Assembly (NCBI RefSeq): GCF_024753245.1
Contig: NZ_JANUGX010000008.1
Location: forward strand, 62,001 to 126,000
DNA: 64,000 nt
Direction of reading: 5' to 3'
Source of the DNA: Massilia norwichensis
GTDB lineage: Bacteria > Pseudomonadota > Gammaproteobacteria > Burkholderiales > Burkholderiaceae_D
A program made the translations under genes and the position numbers. Under the pieces are notes generated by a model. The model did not search any database, was not told the origin of the DNA, and was given only the letters and a program-made list of their open reading frames with translations. Positions 49,732 to 58,964 of this stretch are shown one piece after another; the first letter of the stretch is position 1; the number at the start of each line of letters is the position of its first letter.

Positions 49732-51204
49732 ATGCAGAACCTCCTCCTTTACGTCTACACCTCGCTGCCCTTCGTGGTCGTGGCGCTGCTGTGCGTGGCG
49801 GCGATCGTCGCCGCCGGCATCGGCATGGTGCGGCCGCGCTGGCTGGCCTATGCCTACATGCTGGTGTTCTTCCTCAAGAACTCGACCAACTACGGCTCGC
49901 TGGCGACCATGGGCTCGCCCGGCATCTATACGCGCGGTTCGGGCGTGCTGCTGTTTCCGGTGCTGTTCTGGATGATGTTCGGGTTCTGGGCCTGCGCCCG
50001 TGTGTCGGCCAGCTTCCAGCGCCAGCCGACGCCGCCATGCAACCTGCGGCCCTGGTTCCTGGCCTGGTTCCTGCTGCTGGGCGCCCACATTGCGGTCGGC
50101 CTGTTCTCGGGCGTGAAACTGGCCGACATCCTGGGCGTGTCCGGCTTCTCCAACATCATCTGGATGGCACCGCTGGTGTCGCTGCTGGTGCTGTCCTTCC
50201 GTACCCGCGAAGATGCCATCGAGCTGTCGCGCTTCATCATGCTGGTCGGGCTGGGCCGCGCCATGTTCGGCCTGGTGCGCTGGGCCTTCCTGAAGGGCGA
50301 CCCGAACAACGTCTACGCCAACATGAACGGCTTGAACATCAAGCTGACCTTCTTCGACATCAACGACAGCCTGCTATGCACGATCGCGTTCGCGATCGCC
50401 GCGGTCAACCTGTTCCAGGTCGTCAAGACCGACCGCAGCTTCTTCTGGCGCCTGGTCGAATGGGCGACCCTGGGCGCGACCGCCGCCTGCGTGGTGCTGT
50501 CCTACCGCCGCACGGCCTGGATCGGCTTCGTGCTGGCCGGCCTGATCATCATGATGCGCTTCCCGATGCAGCGCCGCATCCAGCTGATGGTGCTGGGCAC
50601 CCCGGTGGTCGGTGCCGGCCTGCTGTACGCGGCCTTCAAGCGCCTGGGCCAGACCAAGGGCGCGGGGCAGGGCCTGTCCAGCCTGGTCTTCGACATGCAA
50701 TCGAAGAAGTTCGGCGCCGAGAGCGAACGCGTGCTGGAGCTGAAGTTCGCGCTGGCCGACTTCCTGTCGCATCCGCTGACCGGCATCGGCACCTGGGGCC
50801 GTTATACCGGCTACCAGCACATTTCCTGGCAGGCGAATCCGGAAGGCGGCCTGTTCATCCATAGCGGCGTGCTGCACATCGGCCTGAAGGCCGGGCTGCC
50901 GGGCCTGGTCCTGCTGATCGGCACGATCTGGACCTTCATGATGTTCGCCCGCCGCGCGCTGCGCACCGCGCCGCCCGAACTGCTGGGCCTGGCCACGGCC
51001 GGTGCCGCCGGGCTGGCCTTCATGCTGCCCGACCTGCTGGTCGGCACGCCTTTCCCGCAAGTGCGTACGACCCAGATGCTGGCGATCTGCCTGGCGCTGC
51101 CCTATGTTGCAATGGCAGTGTGCCGCGAGCAGTCCGCCGTCCAGACGGCAAAGGAGAACAAGCGCGGCCACGTCAACCTGGTGCCGACGCGCGTCGCTGT
51201 CTGA
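49732..51204 (+). CDS. O-antigen ligase/polymerase-like membrane protein
   Basis: A 490-aa protein with about 11-13 predicted membrane helices and a large loop near residues 310-370 (SEVR-like SKKFGAESERVLELKFALADF, and HPLTGIGTWGRYTG), which is the form of Wzy/WaaL-type glycan polymerases. The loop His and Arg residues fit the active side of this superfamily. It probably polymerises EPS repeat units in the periplasm, since a flippase gene follows. It cannot be told from a ligase by sequence. It begins 9 bp after epsI. Confidence 0.82.
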   Translation: MQNLLLYVYTSLPFVVVALLCVAAIVAAGIGMVRPRWLAYAYMLVFFLKNSTNYGSLATMGSPGIYTRGSGVLLFPVLFWMMFGFWACARVSASFQRQPTPPCNLRPWFLAWFLLLGAHIAVGLFSGVKLADILGVSGFSNIIWMAPLVSLLVLSFRTREDAIELSRFIMLVGLGRAMFGLVRWAFLKGDPNNVYANMNGLNIKLTFFDINDSLLCTIAFAIAAVNLFQVVKTDRSFFWRLVEWATLGATAACVVLSYRRTAWIGFVLAGLIIMMRFPMQRRIQLMVLGTPVVGAGLLYAAFKRLGQTKGAGQGLSSLVFDMQSKKFGAESERVLELKFALADFLSHPLTGIGTWGRYTGYQHISWQANPEGGLFIHSGVLHIGLKAGLPGLVLLIGTIWTFMMFARRALRTAPPELLGLATAGAAGLAFMLPDLLVGTPFPQVRTTQMLAICLALPYVAMAVCREQSAVQTAKENKRGHVNLVPTRVAV

Positions 51205-51205
51205 C

Positions 51206-52723
51206 ATGAATCTGAGCCTGCTTCGCAACGCCTTCTCCAACCTGCTCGGCGCCATCATCCCCGCCCTGGTGGCGCTGGGAACCGTACCGCTGGTGGTCAA
51301 GGGACTGGGCGATGCGAACTACGGCGTGTATTCGCTGGTCACCGCCATCGTCGGCTATTTCGCGGTCATCGACATCAACGTCACCGCCGGCTCGGTCAAG
51401 TACATCGCCGAGTTCAACGCTAACCGCGACCAGGAACGCATCGACGAGACCGTGTTCTTCGGCCTGAGCGTCTATTCGATGCTGGGCCTGCTTGGGGGCA
51501 TCGGCCTGTTCGTCGGCGCCCACTTCTTCGTCACCCGCGTGTTCTCGGTGCCGCCGCAACTGGTGGGGGAGGCGGTCGCCACCCTGAAGCTGGCGGCGCT
51601 CGGCTTCTTCCTCGGCCAGCTGCAGAGTTACCTGAACAGTATTCCGCAATCGCTGATGCGCTACGACATTGCCAGCCGCATCGAGATGGTGTTCGGCACC
51701 GGCGTGCCGCTGTTGACGGTGGCGGTGCTGATGCTGGGCTATGGTCTGTTCGAAGTGATCCTGGTGCGTGTGGTGGCCAGTGCGCTGAACTGCGCGATCC
51801 TGTGGCGCTGCATCCGGCGCCTGCTGCCCCAGCTGGCCTGGCGCAAGCCGGGGGCGGCGATACGGCGCGAGCTGCTCGGCTTTTCGGCCTATTCCTTCCT
51901 GTCCCGCTTTGCCGGCCTGTCGTATGCGTATGCCGACAAGCTGATCATCGGCGCTCTGGTCGGCGTGACCGGCCTGGCCTATTTCACGGTCGCCTCGACC
52001 CTGGCCAACCGCGTCCTCAGTCTGACGTTCCGCCTGTCGGGCGTTTTGTTCCCGGCCGCCAGCGCCCTGGCCGCGCGCGGCGAGCTGGAGCGTCTGCGCA
52101 CTCTCTACCTGAAGGCCAGCCGCTACGTGGTCTTCCTCAACGCCTCGGTGCTGGTGCTGGTGGCCGTGTTCTCCTACCAGATCCTGTACTACTGGATCGA
52201 TCCGCAGTTCGCGCGCGTCGGTCAGGTGGTGCTGGCGGTGATGGCACTGTCGCAGTTCGTCGATTCGCTGACCAGCCTGCCGTCGCTGGTCAATGACGGC
52301 ATGGGCCACCCGCGCTATTCCGGCATGTTCGCGCTGGCGCGCGCCGGCGTCGGCCTGGTGGCCGTGTATGCCGGGGTGGCCGGCTGGGGCATCGCCGGCG
52401 CCGCCTGGGGCCACGTGCTGGCGTCAAGCCTGCTGACCTGCGCCTTCCTGGTGGCCGTGCATGGCCGCACGGTGCCGGCCCGGCTGGCCGACCTGATACG
52501 CCATGCCTACCTGCCCAGCGTGTTCGGGGTCGGCGCCGTCGCCATCGTCGCCGACGCCGGCAAGCAACTGTTCGGTAACGGTCCCTTCGGCCTGGCGCTG
52601 CTGGTGCTGGCGACCGCGATGCTGCTGTTCGCCTGGGGCGTGCTGTTCGTGATCGAAAGGGAGGACAAGATTCTCGCCTGGTCCCGCGTGAAAGGCATTT
52701 TGTCGATGAGGAAAGCAGTTTGA
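51206..52723 (+). CDS. Wzx-type polysaccharide flippase
   Basis: A 505-aa protein of the MOP/MATE-like oligosaccharidyl-lipid flippase family, with about 14 hydrophobic helices beginning LRNAFSNLLGAIIPALVALG. It should move lipid-linked EPS units from the cytoplasmic to the periplasmic face. The ATG at 51206 is two bases after the preceding stop; the longer upstream frame is shadow. Conserved charged residues of the family (R in SRFAGLSYAYADKLIIG) are present. Confidence 0.9.
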   Translation: MNLSLLRNAFSNLLGAIIPALVALGTVPLVVKGLGDANYGVYSLVTAIVGYFAVIDINVTAGSVKYIAEFNANRDQERIDETVFFGLSVYSMLGLLGGIGLFVGAHFFVTRVFSVPPQLVGEAVATLKLAALGFFLGQLQSYLNSIPQSLMRYDIASRIEMVFGTGVPLLTVAVLMLGYGLFEVILVRVVASALNCAILWRCIRRLLPQLAWRKPGAAIRRELLGFSAYSFLSRFAGLSYAYADKLIIGALVGVTGLAYFTVASTLANRVLSLTFRLSGVLFPAASALAARGELERLRTLYLKASRYVVFLNASVLVLVAVFSYQILYYWIDPQFARVGQVVLAVMALSQFVDSLTSLPSLVNDGMGHPRYSGMFALARAGVGLVAVYAGVAGWGIAGAAWGHVLASSLLTCAFLVAVHGRTVPARLADLIRHAYLPSVFGVGAVAIVADAGKQLFGNGPFGLALLVLATAMLLFAWGVLFVIEREDKILAWSRVKGILSMRKAV

Positions 52724-53934
52724 AGATTCTGATGGTTTCGGAAGACTTGCCGGGCACCCAGATCGGCGGCCTGGGCAAGCACGTGGTCACCCTGTCCAAT
52801 GCGCTGCTGGAACAGGGACATGAAGTCGATATCATGGGGCGCAGCGACCGCTTCCATGCCGGCAGCGCGAAAGAGATCGGCTTCAATGGCCGGCTGCTGC
52901 CGGGCTTCGCATTTGCGCGGCCCGGCTGGAAGGAATCCCAGCTCGGTTTCTTCAACCCGGTCAAGCGCCCCTGGTTCGCGCGGCGGGTGGCGCGCGCGGT
53001 GCTGCGCGAGGCCGGCAAATACGAGGTGGTGCACTACCACGGCCACCTGCCCATGGTCGGGCGCTACATCCCGCCGGCGATGAACTTCGTCCAGACCCGG
53101 CATGACCAGGGCAGCGAGTGCGTGACCCACCTGCGCTTTCGCGAAGGCCACGTGTGCGAGACCCGCGACCGGCGCGACTGCGCCGCCTGCATCCACCCGG
53201 CCCCGAATTCGCTGCGCCGCACCGTGTCCGGCATCGCCGTGCACCGCTACCGCTCGGAGACGGCCGATTCCTTCGCCCGCCACAAGACCGTGTTTGTGTC
53301 CGACTTCCTGCGCCGCGCCTTCCTGCGCTCGGTGCCGGACGCCGACCTGTCGCGTGCCTGCGTGATCCACAACTTCATCCGCTATTCGCTGCTGCGCCAG
53401 CACGCGCTGGCCGCGCAGGGCGAGACGCGGGCAGGGGAGGTGCTGCTGGTCGGCCGCATCGATACCGGCAAGGGCTTCGCCGAATTCCTGGCGCAAGTGG
53501 CCGGCTGGCTGCCGCCGCATGCGCGGGTCACCATCATCGGCGATGGCCCGCAGCGCGCGCAGCTGGAAAGCCGCTACGCCGGCCCGCAGGTGCGCTTCCT
53601 CGGCTGGCAGCCCTACGACGAGGTGATCCGCATGTCGGCGCGCAGCCACGTGCTGGTGGTGCCCTCGGTGTGCGAGGAAGCCTGCTCCACCACCGTGTTG
53701 GAAGCGCTGGCCCTGGGCAAGCAATGCGTGGCGCTGGCGCGCGGCGGCACGCCGGAGCTGGCTGACTACCAATATTACGACGGCCAGCTGCAGCTGGCCG
53801 AGACCATGCCGCGGCTGGTGGAGCGGCTGGTCGACATGCTGGGACGTGCGCCAGTGACGGTGCCGCTCCCGGAATCCTTCGCGATGGACGTGTCGCATGC
53901 CATCCCCCGACTCCTAGCCCTCTACGCCAAATGA
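52720..53934 (+). CDS. GT4-family glycosyltransferase
   Basis: A 404-aa retaining glycosyltransferase with GT-B fold. The N domain starts MKILMVSEDLPGTQIGGLGKH; the C domain has EVLLVGRIDTGKGF and the E-x7-E motif in CEEACSTTVLEALALG. A four-Cys insert (CVTHLRFREGHVCETRDRRDCAACIH) may bind a metal and is common to some GT4 members with a Cys-rich loop. It starts with TTG overlapping the flippase stop (TTGA). Sugar and acceptor unknown. Confidence 0.88.
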   Translation: MKILMVSEDLPGTQIGGLGKHVVTLSNALLEQGHEVDIMGRSDRFHAGSAKEIGFNGRLLPGFAFARPGWKESQLGFFNPVKRPWFARRVARAVLREAGKYEVVHYHGHLPMVGRYIPPAMNFVQTRHDQGSECVTHLRFREGHVCETRDRRDCAACIHPAPNSLRRTVSGIAVHRYRSETADSFARHKTVFVSDFLRRAFLRSVPDADLSRACVIHNFIRYSLLRQHALAAQGETRAGEVLLVGRIDTGKGFAEFLAQVAGWLPPHARVTIIGDGPQRAQLESRYAGPQVRFLGWQPYDEVIRMSARSHVLVVPSVCEEACSTTVLEALALGKQCVALARGGTPELADYQYYDGQLQLAETMPRLVERLVDMLGRAPVTVPLPESFAMDVSHAIPRLLALYAK

Positions 53935-54695
53935 CCATGACAAACAAGCCAAAATTCTCCATTGTCACCTGCACCTGGAACAGCGCCGCGACCTTGCCCG
54001 ACACCCTGGCCTCGGTCCAGCGCCAGACTTGCCAGGACTTCGAGCACATCTTCGTCGACGGCGGCTCCACCGATGGCACGCTGGACCTGATCGCCGCCTA
54101 TCCCGGCCGCAAGCGGGTGCTGCGCGATGTCGGCGGCGGCGTCAGCCGCGCGATGAACCAGGGCATCGAAGCGGCGACCGGCGATTACATCGCCCACCTG
54201 CACTCGGACGATTACTACGCCAGCGACGACGTGCTGGAAGTGGTGGCCGAGCGCTTCGCCAGCGAGGGCGTGGACTGGGTGTTCGGGAATGTGCAGGTGC
54301 TCAAGGACGGGCGCCTGGTGCCGCCCTACGAGATGGTGCCGTTCAGCTTCAGTTCCTTCGCCGCCGGTCGCGCCTGGGTGCCGCACCCGGCCGTCTTCAT
54401 CCGCCGCAGTGCACTGAGCCGGGTCGGCATGTTCGACGAAAAACTGGTCTACGCGATGGATATCGATTTGTGGCTGCGCCTGGGCAAGGTGGCGCGCCCG
54501 GCGACGGTCGACCGTCCGCTGGCCGTGTTCCGCGACCATGCCGGCAGCATCTCCTCGGCCAACCGGATCAAGGCGCGCCGCGAGGAGTTCGCGGTGCGGC
54601 GGCGTTACATGAAGGAGGCGCCGCTGGCCTTCGGCATCTACTGCCTGCGCTACATGAAGCGCATGCGCAACCTGCAGGCCGAGACCACCCAGTGA
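53931..54695 (+). CDS. GT2-family glycosyltransferase
   Basis: A 254-aa inverting GT-A enzyme. KFSIVTCTWNSAATLPDTLASV begins the Rossmann half; FVDGGSTDGT and HLHSDDYYA supply the D-x-D-type metal site; WVPHPAVFIRRSAL is a common GT2 acceptor-side motif. Soluble, so it acts on the cytoplasmic face. The ATG overlaps the previous stop (ATGA), showing tight coupling within the EPS operon. Confidence 0.9.
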   Translation: MTMTNKPKFSIVTCTWNSAATLPDTLASVQRQTCQDFEHIFVDGGSTDGTLDLIAAYPGRKRVLRDVGGGVSRAMNQGIEAATGDYIAHLHSDDYYASDDVLEVVAERFASEGVDWVFGNVQVLKDGRLVPPYEMVPFSFSSFAAGRAWVPHPAVFIRRSALSRVGMFDEKLVYAMDIDLWLRLGKVARPATVDRPLAVFRDHAGSISSANRIKARREEFAVRRRYMKEAPLAFGIYCLRYMKRMRNLQAETTQ

Positions 54696-55030
54696 GATCG
54701 AAGCATCCGGTAACTTGTGGTATTTATGCCAAGTTTGCCGGATTGCTCTCATAGTTTCCAAATTATCTTTTCAGTCAAAAAACAGGGAGTGCATTTCTAG
54801 AAATATTACCTCGTCAAGACCGTCATTACAGACGTTGGATTTCCGCGATCGACGAGAAAAAATCTTTGATTTCTAAGGGAAATTTTCCGCAAATCAATTG
54901 ATGTGCGGTACTATTATTTGGAACCGAACAGCGCTTTTTACGTATAACTGCCGCTGTTGCCGAATACGCCTGGCGCCACGCCGACAGGCAATCCCTTGTA
55001 AGTCTTAGTTATTGTTCTCGGAGCTCCCTC
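54696..55030. other. AT-rich regulatory gap before the heparinase-like gene
   Basis: 335 bp with no gene. A hairpin at 54707-54741 (CCGG-x-AACTTG-x-GG with its complement around TATTTATG) lies just after the GT2 stop and may be a weak terminator or RNA structure. The middle (54770-54930) is far more AT-rich than the flanks and probably contains the promoter of the lyase gene; no consensus -35/-10 pair is clear enough to name. Confidence 0.5.
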
Positions 55031-57262
55031 ATGAAATTTCATCGGAAAGGCATCGCCCTGGCGATCGCACTGACGTCGCTGTTCTGTTCTTTCAGTGCGC
55101 GTGCAGACTGGGCGCAATCCACCGATCCCCTCGTCGTCCAGCCGGCACCGGCAAATGGCCAGGTGCAGGCGCAGAACCCGCCGGGATTTGCATGGGCGCG
55201 CTACCCGAGCGGTCCGGCCAGCTATGAAATCGAGATCACGCCGGTCGGCGGTTCGCCGACCAAGGCAGTCGTCGACCGTAACTGGTACCTGCCGACCAAG
55301 GCTCTGCCTCTCGGCAACTACACCTGGCGCGTGCGCCCGGCCAATTCGAGCGACTGGTCCGCGCCGCGCTCCTTCTCGATCACCAACAAGTCGACCGTGT
55401 TCGAAGTGCCGGACAACGCCACCCTGCGTGCGCGTATCCTGGCCAAGGCCAGGCCGCGTTCGCTGCCGGCCAGCACGACCCCGTTCTCGACCTGGAACAC
55501 CGCCAAGAAGACCGAGCTCGAGCCTTACCTGAGCCGCCTGACCAATGAAGTCAAGGTGCAGATGACTGCGCTGCCCGACCTGAGCGATGCGCGCTGGCCG
55601 ATCACCATCGCCTCGCCGCTGACGGCGCAGATGGCTTCGCAGCAGACCGACGTGCGCAACAAGATCAACGAAGCGACCCGCCAGATGGAAGCCGCGGCCC
55701 TGCTGTGGCGCGTGCGCAAGGAACAGGTCTACCTGAACGAGGCGATCAAGCGCGGCGACCAGCTCGCCTCGCTGACCCCGACTGGTCCGACCAGCTACGC
55801 CAACCAGGACCAGGCCACCCGCCAGATCGCGCTGTCGCTGATCAAGACCATCGACATGCTGCCGGGCGACCTCGACGGCACCCGCCGCAACAGGTGGCTG
55901 GACGCCGTGCGCATTCGTACCAACGAGATGTTCGGCTACCTGTCCGGCGACAACGGCCGCCTCGACCAGTACCCGTTCGATTCGCACGGCAACACGCTGA
56001 TGATCTTCATGTCGCTGATCTCGAGCCTGTCGCTGGGCGACATCCCGGATGCGCAGAAGTGGTTCGATTTCTGCTTCCGCGCCTACGTCAACACCCCGTC
56101 GCCGTGGGCCGGTCCGGAAGGCGGCTACGCCAACGGCACCGCCTATGCCGAATACGCGGCCGGCTACATGGTCGCGCTGTGGGATTCGATCAACCAGGCC
56201 AGCGGCGTGAACATGTACGCCAAGCCCTGGAGCCTGGGCTTCCTCGACTTCGCCATGATGCTGACGCCGCCGGGCGCCAAGGTGCATGCCTTCGGCGACG
56301 GTTCCGAGACCAAGCCGGACCCGCGCGTGTTCCGCGCCTTCGCGCTGCGCATGGTGAACCCGCGCGCCAACTGGTACCAGTCGAAGCTGTCGGGCATCGA
56401 AGACGGCATGGCCGTGCTCGAGGCACCGTACCCGATGCCGATCGTCGGCAACCAGGTGTACGCACCGCCGTCGAACGAGGCCTATTACCCGAGCACGGGC
56501 TGGGTTGCGATCCACAGCGACATCGGCAACGCCAATCGCAGCTCGTTCTACTTCAAGTCGAGCCCCTACGGCTCCTTCAACCACAGCCACGGCGACCAGA
56601 ACGGTCTGCTGCTGTCGGTGGCCGGCCAGCCGCTGCTGGTGAAGGCTGGCTGGTACGACTGGTACGGTTCGCCGCAGTGGACCGACTGGTACCACCAGAC
56701 CAGGTCGCAGAACGCGATCACCTTCGACGGCGGCAAGGGCCAGCTGGTCGACGGCTACCGCGAGCAGCTGCAGCGCAACGGCAAGATCACCGGCTGGGCG
56801 GTCAACCCCAACTACGACTACGCCGAAGGCGATGCAACCCCGGCCTATGGCGGTCAGCTGACGATGGCCAAGCGCCAGATCTGGTACTTCAAGGCCCAGG
56901 ACGCGATGCTGGTGCGCGACAAGCTGTCGGCCGTGGTCCCGCACACCTACGAGTTCAACATCCACGCCCCGGTGGCGATCACGGTGGAGAGCCCGTCGAG
57001 CGTGAAGATTGCGACGGGCGGCCAGTCGGTCTGCCTGCGCGACCTGAACGGCAACGCGCCTTTTGCCACCTGGACCGGTCCGGCGCCGAAGGCTGGCGTG
57101 ACCGAAAGCCACGGCGCCTTCTACCTGAAGAACGATGGCAAGTCGGTCGGCGAGTTCCTGGTACTGATGGATGTCGGCTGCAAGCGCCCGAGCGTCAAGG
57201 TGGCGGCCAGCGGCACCGGCCGTGCGGTTACCATCGGCAGCCAGACCGTGACGATCAACTAA
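55031..57262 (+). CDS. Secreted DUF4962/heparinase II/III-like polysaccharide lyase
   Basis: A 743-aa exported protein with a signal peptide (MKFHRKGIALAIALTSLFCSFSARA). An N-terminal Ig/FN3-like region (PPGFAWARYPSGPASYEIEI to about 120) is followed by a mainly helical alpha/alpha toroid (DUF4962, about 130-480) with YANGTAYAEYAAGYMV, and a heparinase-type beta domain with FNHSHGDQNGLLLSVAGQPLLV, the likely active-site His region, near 520-540. It would cleave a uronate- or amino-sugar-containing polysaccharide, plausibly the EPS made here, to set its length or release it. It has its own promoter region and a terminator after it. Confidence 0.87.
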   Translation: MKFHRKGIALAIALTSLFCSFSARADWAQSTDPLVVQPAPANGQVQAQNPPGFAWARYPSGPASYEIEITPVGGSPTKAVVDRNWYLPTKALPLGNYTWRVRPANSSDWSAPRSFSITNKSTVFEVPDNATLRARILAKARPRSLPASTTPFSTWNTAKKTELEPYLSRLTNEVKVQMTALPDLSDARWPITIASPLTAQMASQQTDVRNKINEATRQMEAAALLWRVRKEQVYLNEAIKRGDQLASLTPTGPTSYANQDQATRQIALSLIKTIDMLPGDLDGTRRNRWLDAVRIRTNEMFGYLSGDNGRLDQYPFDSHGNTLMIFMSLISSLSLGDIPDAQKWFDFCFRAYVNTPSPWAGPEGGYANGTAYAEYAAGYMVALWDSINQASGVNMYAKPWSLGFLDFAMMLTPPGAKVHAFGDGSETKPDPRVFRAFALRMVNPRANWYQSKLSGIEDGMAVLEAPYPMPIVGNQVYAPPSNEAYYPSTGWVAIHSDIGNANRSSFYFKSSPYGSFNHSHGDQNGLLLSVAGQPLLVKAGWYDWYGSPQWTDWYHQTRSQNAITFDGGKGQLVDGYREQLQRNGKITGWAVNPNYDYAEGDATPAYGGQLTMAKRQIWYFKAQDAMLVRDKLSAVVPHTYEFNIHAPVAITVESPSSVKIATGGQSVCLRDLNGNAPFATWTGPAPKAGVTESHGAFYLKNDGKSVGEFLVLMDVGCKRPSVKVAASGTGRAVTIGSQTVTIN

Positions 57263-57338
57263 GTCGCCCTAAGTTAGGCCTAAGTCAGGCGTAACCAAGA
57301 CAGTCCAGGCGCCGTGCTACACTCGGCGCGCGGGCCAG

Positions 57339-57376
57339 AGTCCTTCGCAGGCAGGCGCCGCGAAGGACTTTTTTTT
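57339..57376 (+). terminator. Strong hairpin terminator before the GT14-like gene
   Basis: AGTCCTTCGC / GCGAAGGACT is a perfect 10-bp stem (57339-57348 with 57360-57369), with an 11-nt loop and a run of eight T (57369-57376). It lies 76 bp after the lyase stop and just 23 bp before the GT14-like ATG. A possible -10 TACACT (57318-57323) upstream of it would place the hairpin in the leader of the next gene. Confidence 0.85.
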
Positions 57377-57398
57377 GCCCGTGCAATCCATCGTTCCC

Positions 57399-58271
57399 AT
57401 GACCAAGCAGGTATTCCTCATCGCCGCGCACAAGGATCCCGCCCAGCTCAACGCGCTGGTCGAGCAGCTGCGCGACGAGGATTTCCTGATCTACGTCCAC
57501 CTCGACGCCAAGGGCGCCATTGATCCGCGCGCGGTGCACCCGGCAGCGCGCCTGGTCAAGGAACGCGTGGCGGTGCACTGGGGCTGCTTCAGCCAGGTGC
57601 GTGCGACCCTGAACTCGCTGGCCCAGATCGTGACCGAAGTGCCGGACTTCGACAAGGTGCTGTTCCTCAGCGCCCAGGATTTCCCGCTGCTCTCGAACCC
57701 GGCGCTGAAGGCGGCGTTGGCAGGGCTGCGCGGACAAGAGCTGCTCGACACCGTGCCGATCGGCCGCGAGCCCGGCCAATGGGCGGCCGACTATCGCTAC
57801 CAGTATTTCTACCGCGACGATGCCGGCAAGCCGCTGCGCCTGGCCTGCTCGCTGGCGAACCGCGCGATGCGCGCCTGCGGCTTCACGCGCAGGCTGCCCG
57901 GCGCCATGCGTCCCTACGGCGGCTCGTCCTGGTGGGCGCTGTCGCGCGACTGCGTGCGCGAGCTGCTGGAGCGGGTGCGGCGCGAGCCCGCCATTGCGCG
58001 CTTCTTCCGCAGCGTGGCCTGCGCCGACGAGATGTTTTTCCAGACCCTGGTGATGAATTCGCGCTTCGGCGAGCGTGTGCTGCCGCAGAACTTCCGCTAC
58101 ATCCAGTGGCCGGAGCAGGGCGCGCGCAATCCCAAGATTCTCGACGAACACGACTTCGAGCGCATCGCCGCATCGAAAGCCCATTTCTGCCGCAAGATCG
58201 ACAGCCGGGCCAGCGCCGCACTGCTGCCGCGCCTGATGGCCCTGCGCGAGCACCGCAGCGCCGCTGCTTAG
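57399..58271 (+). CDS. GT14-like (core-2/I-branching) glycosyltransferase
   Basis: A 290-aa protein of the Branch family. MTKQVFLIAAHKDPAQLNAL, then FLIYVHLDAKGAIDP, VHWGCFSQVRATLNSL and LFLSAQDFPLLS are the N-terminal motifs; GGSSWWALSRDCVREL and ADEMFFQTLVMNS are the C-terminal acceptor-side motifs. Family members transfer GlcNAc or xylose in beta linkage to branch points. A TTG at 57375 would start inside the terminator T-run, so ATG 57399 is preferred, although no ribosome site is obvious. Probably adds an EPS side branch. Confidence 0.85.
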   Translation: MTKQVFLIAAHKDPAQLNALVEQLRDEDFLIYVHLDAKGAIDPRAVHPAARLVKERVAVHWGCFSQVRATLNSLAQIVTEVPDFDKVLFLSAQDFPLLSNPALKAALAGLRGQELLDTVPIGREPGQWAADYRYQYFYRDDAGKPLRLACSLANRAMRACGFTRRLPGAMRPYGGSSWWALSRDCVRELLERVRREPAIARFFRSVACADEMFFQTLVMNSRFGERVLPQNFRYIQWPEQGARNPKILDEHDFERIAASKAHFCRKIDSRASAALLPRLMALREHRSAAA

Positions 58272-58289
58272 CACGGCCTTAGTACGTCC

Positions 58290-58871
58290 TTAGCGCGGCT
58301 GCATCTGCTCGAGCCGCGCACGCATCCGCGCCGCCAGCGCTTCCTGCAGACGCTGTTCGGTGGCAGCCGCCGCATCCATGCGCTCGCCCTGGCGTTCGGC
58401 CTCGTCGGCATCGGCCTCATCCGCAAACACGCCGTGCTTCACTTGCGGGTCGAGCTCGCGTGCGCGCCTGGCCAGCCCGAAGATCGTGCGCGCGGCATCG
58501 ATCCATTCGGCGCGCGCCTGCATGCTGAGGTGCTGGTGTTCCATCTGGGCCTGCAGGGCCGTCATGAGGCCGTCCGAGATGGCCTGGCGCTGGTCTGCGG
58601 GATGTTCTTCGAGCACCGGCACCAGCTGGCGCGTGGCCTCGACCAGCCACTGCTGGACCAGCGTCCGGTGCTCCGCCACCAGCGCTTCCAGCGCGTCGAT
58701 CGCGGCCAGCGAGGTCTGCACGCCGGCCATCGACGACAGGCGCTCCACCGTGAGCACCTTTTCCAGTTCGAGCGCGCTCTGGCGTGCGGCATAGGCCTGG
58801 GACAGGGCCAGGCCATTGTTCTGTAGCTGCAGCATCAGCTGGAGCAGCGCTTGTTGCGGCGGGATTTTCAT
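58290..58871 (-). CDS. Helical coiled-coil protein of unknown function
   Basis: A 193-aa cytoplasmic protein, start MKIPPQQALLQLMLQLQNNG. It is almost wholly alpha-helical with heptads of Leu/Ala (ALELEKVLTVERL, LVAEHRTLVQQWLVEATRQLV) and a charged tail (EAERQGERMDAAAATEQRLQ) ending QMQPR. I recognise no domain. It is the only minus-strand gene in the EPS locus and may be unrelated to it. No strong ribosome site precedes the ATG; the frame extends further upstream but over the repeat element. Confidence 0.65.
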   Translation of the reverse strand: MKIPPQQALLQLMLQLQNNGLALSQAYAARQSALELEKVLTVERLSSMAGVQTSLAAIDALEALVAEHRTLVQQWLVEATRQLVPVLEEHPADQRQAISDGLMTALQAQMEHQHLSMQARAEWIDAARTIFGLARRARELDPQVKHGVFADEADADEAERQGERMDAAAATEQRLQEALAARMRARLEQMQPR

Positions 58872-58925
58872 GATCGTGGAACGGCCGGAGATAGCGACAG
58901 CATACCAGTGTACGGTTGCGTTCCG

Positions 58926-58951
58926 CGTGGGCACGGGGTGCCCACCCTACG
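58926..58951. repeat. REP-like palindromic element
   Basis: GTGGGCAC-GGG-GTGCCCAC followed by CCTACG. It is an 8-bp perfect stem with a 3-nt loop in the gap between divergent genes. Its sequence resembles dispersed GTGGGCAC-type extragenic palindromes that I recall from betaproteobacterial genomes. Confidence 0.55.
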
Positions 58952-58964
58952 TTAGAATCGGCGC

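Noticed and set aside
54938-57112. A 724-codon minus-strand open frame over the secreted lyase
   Set aside because: It is a shadow of the lyase gene, without recognisable motifs.
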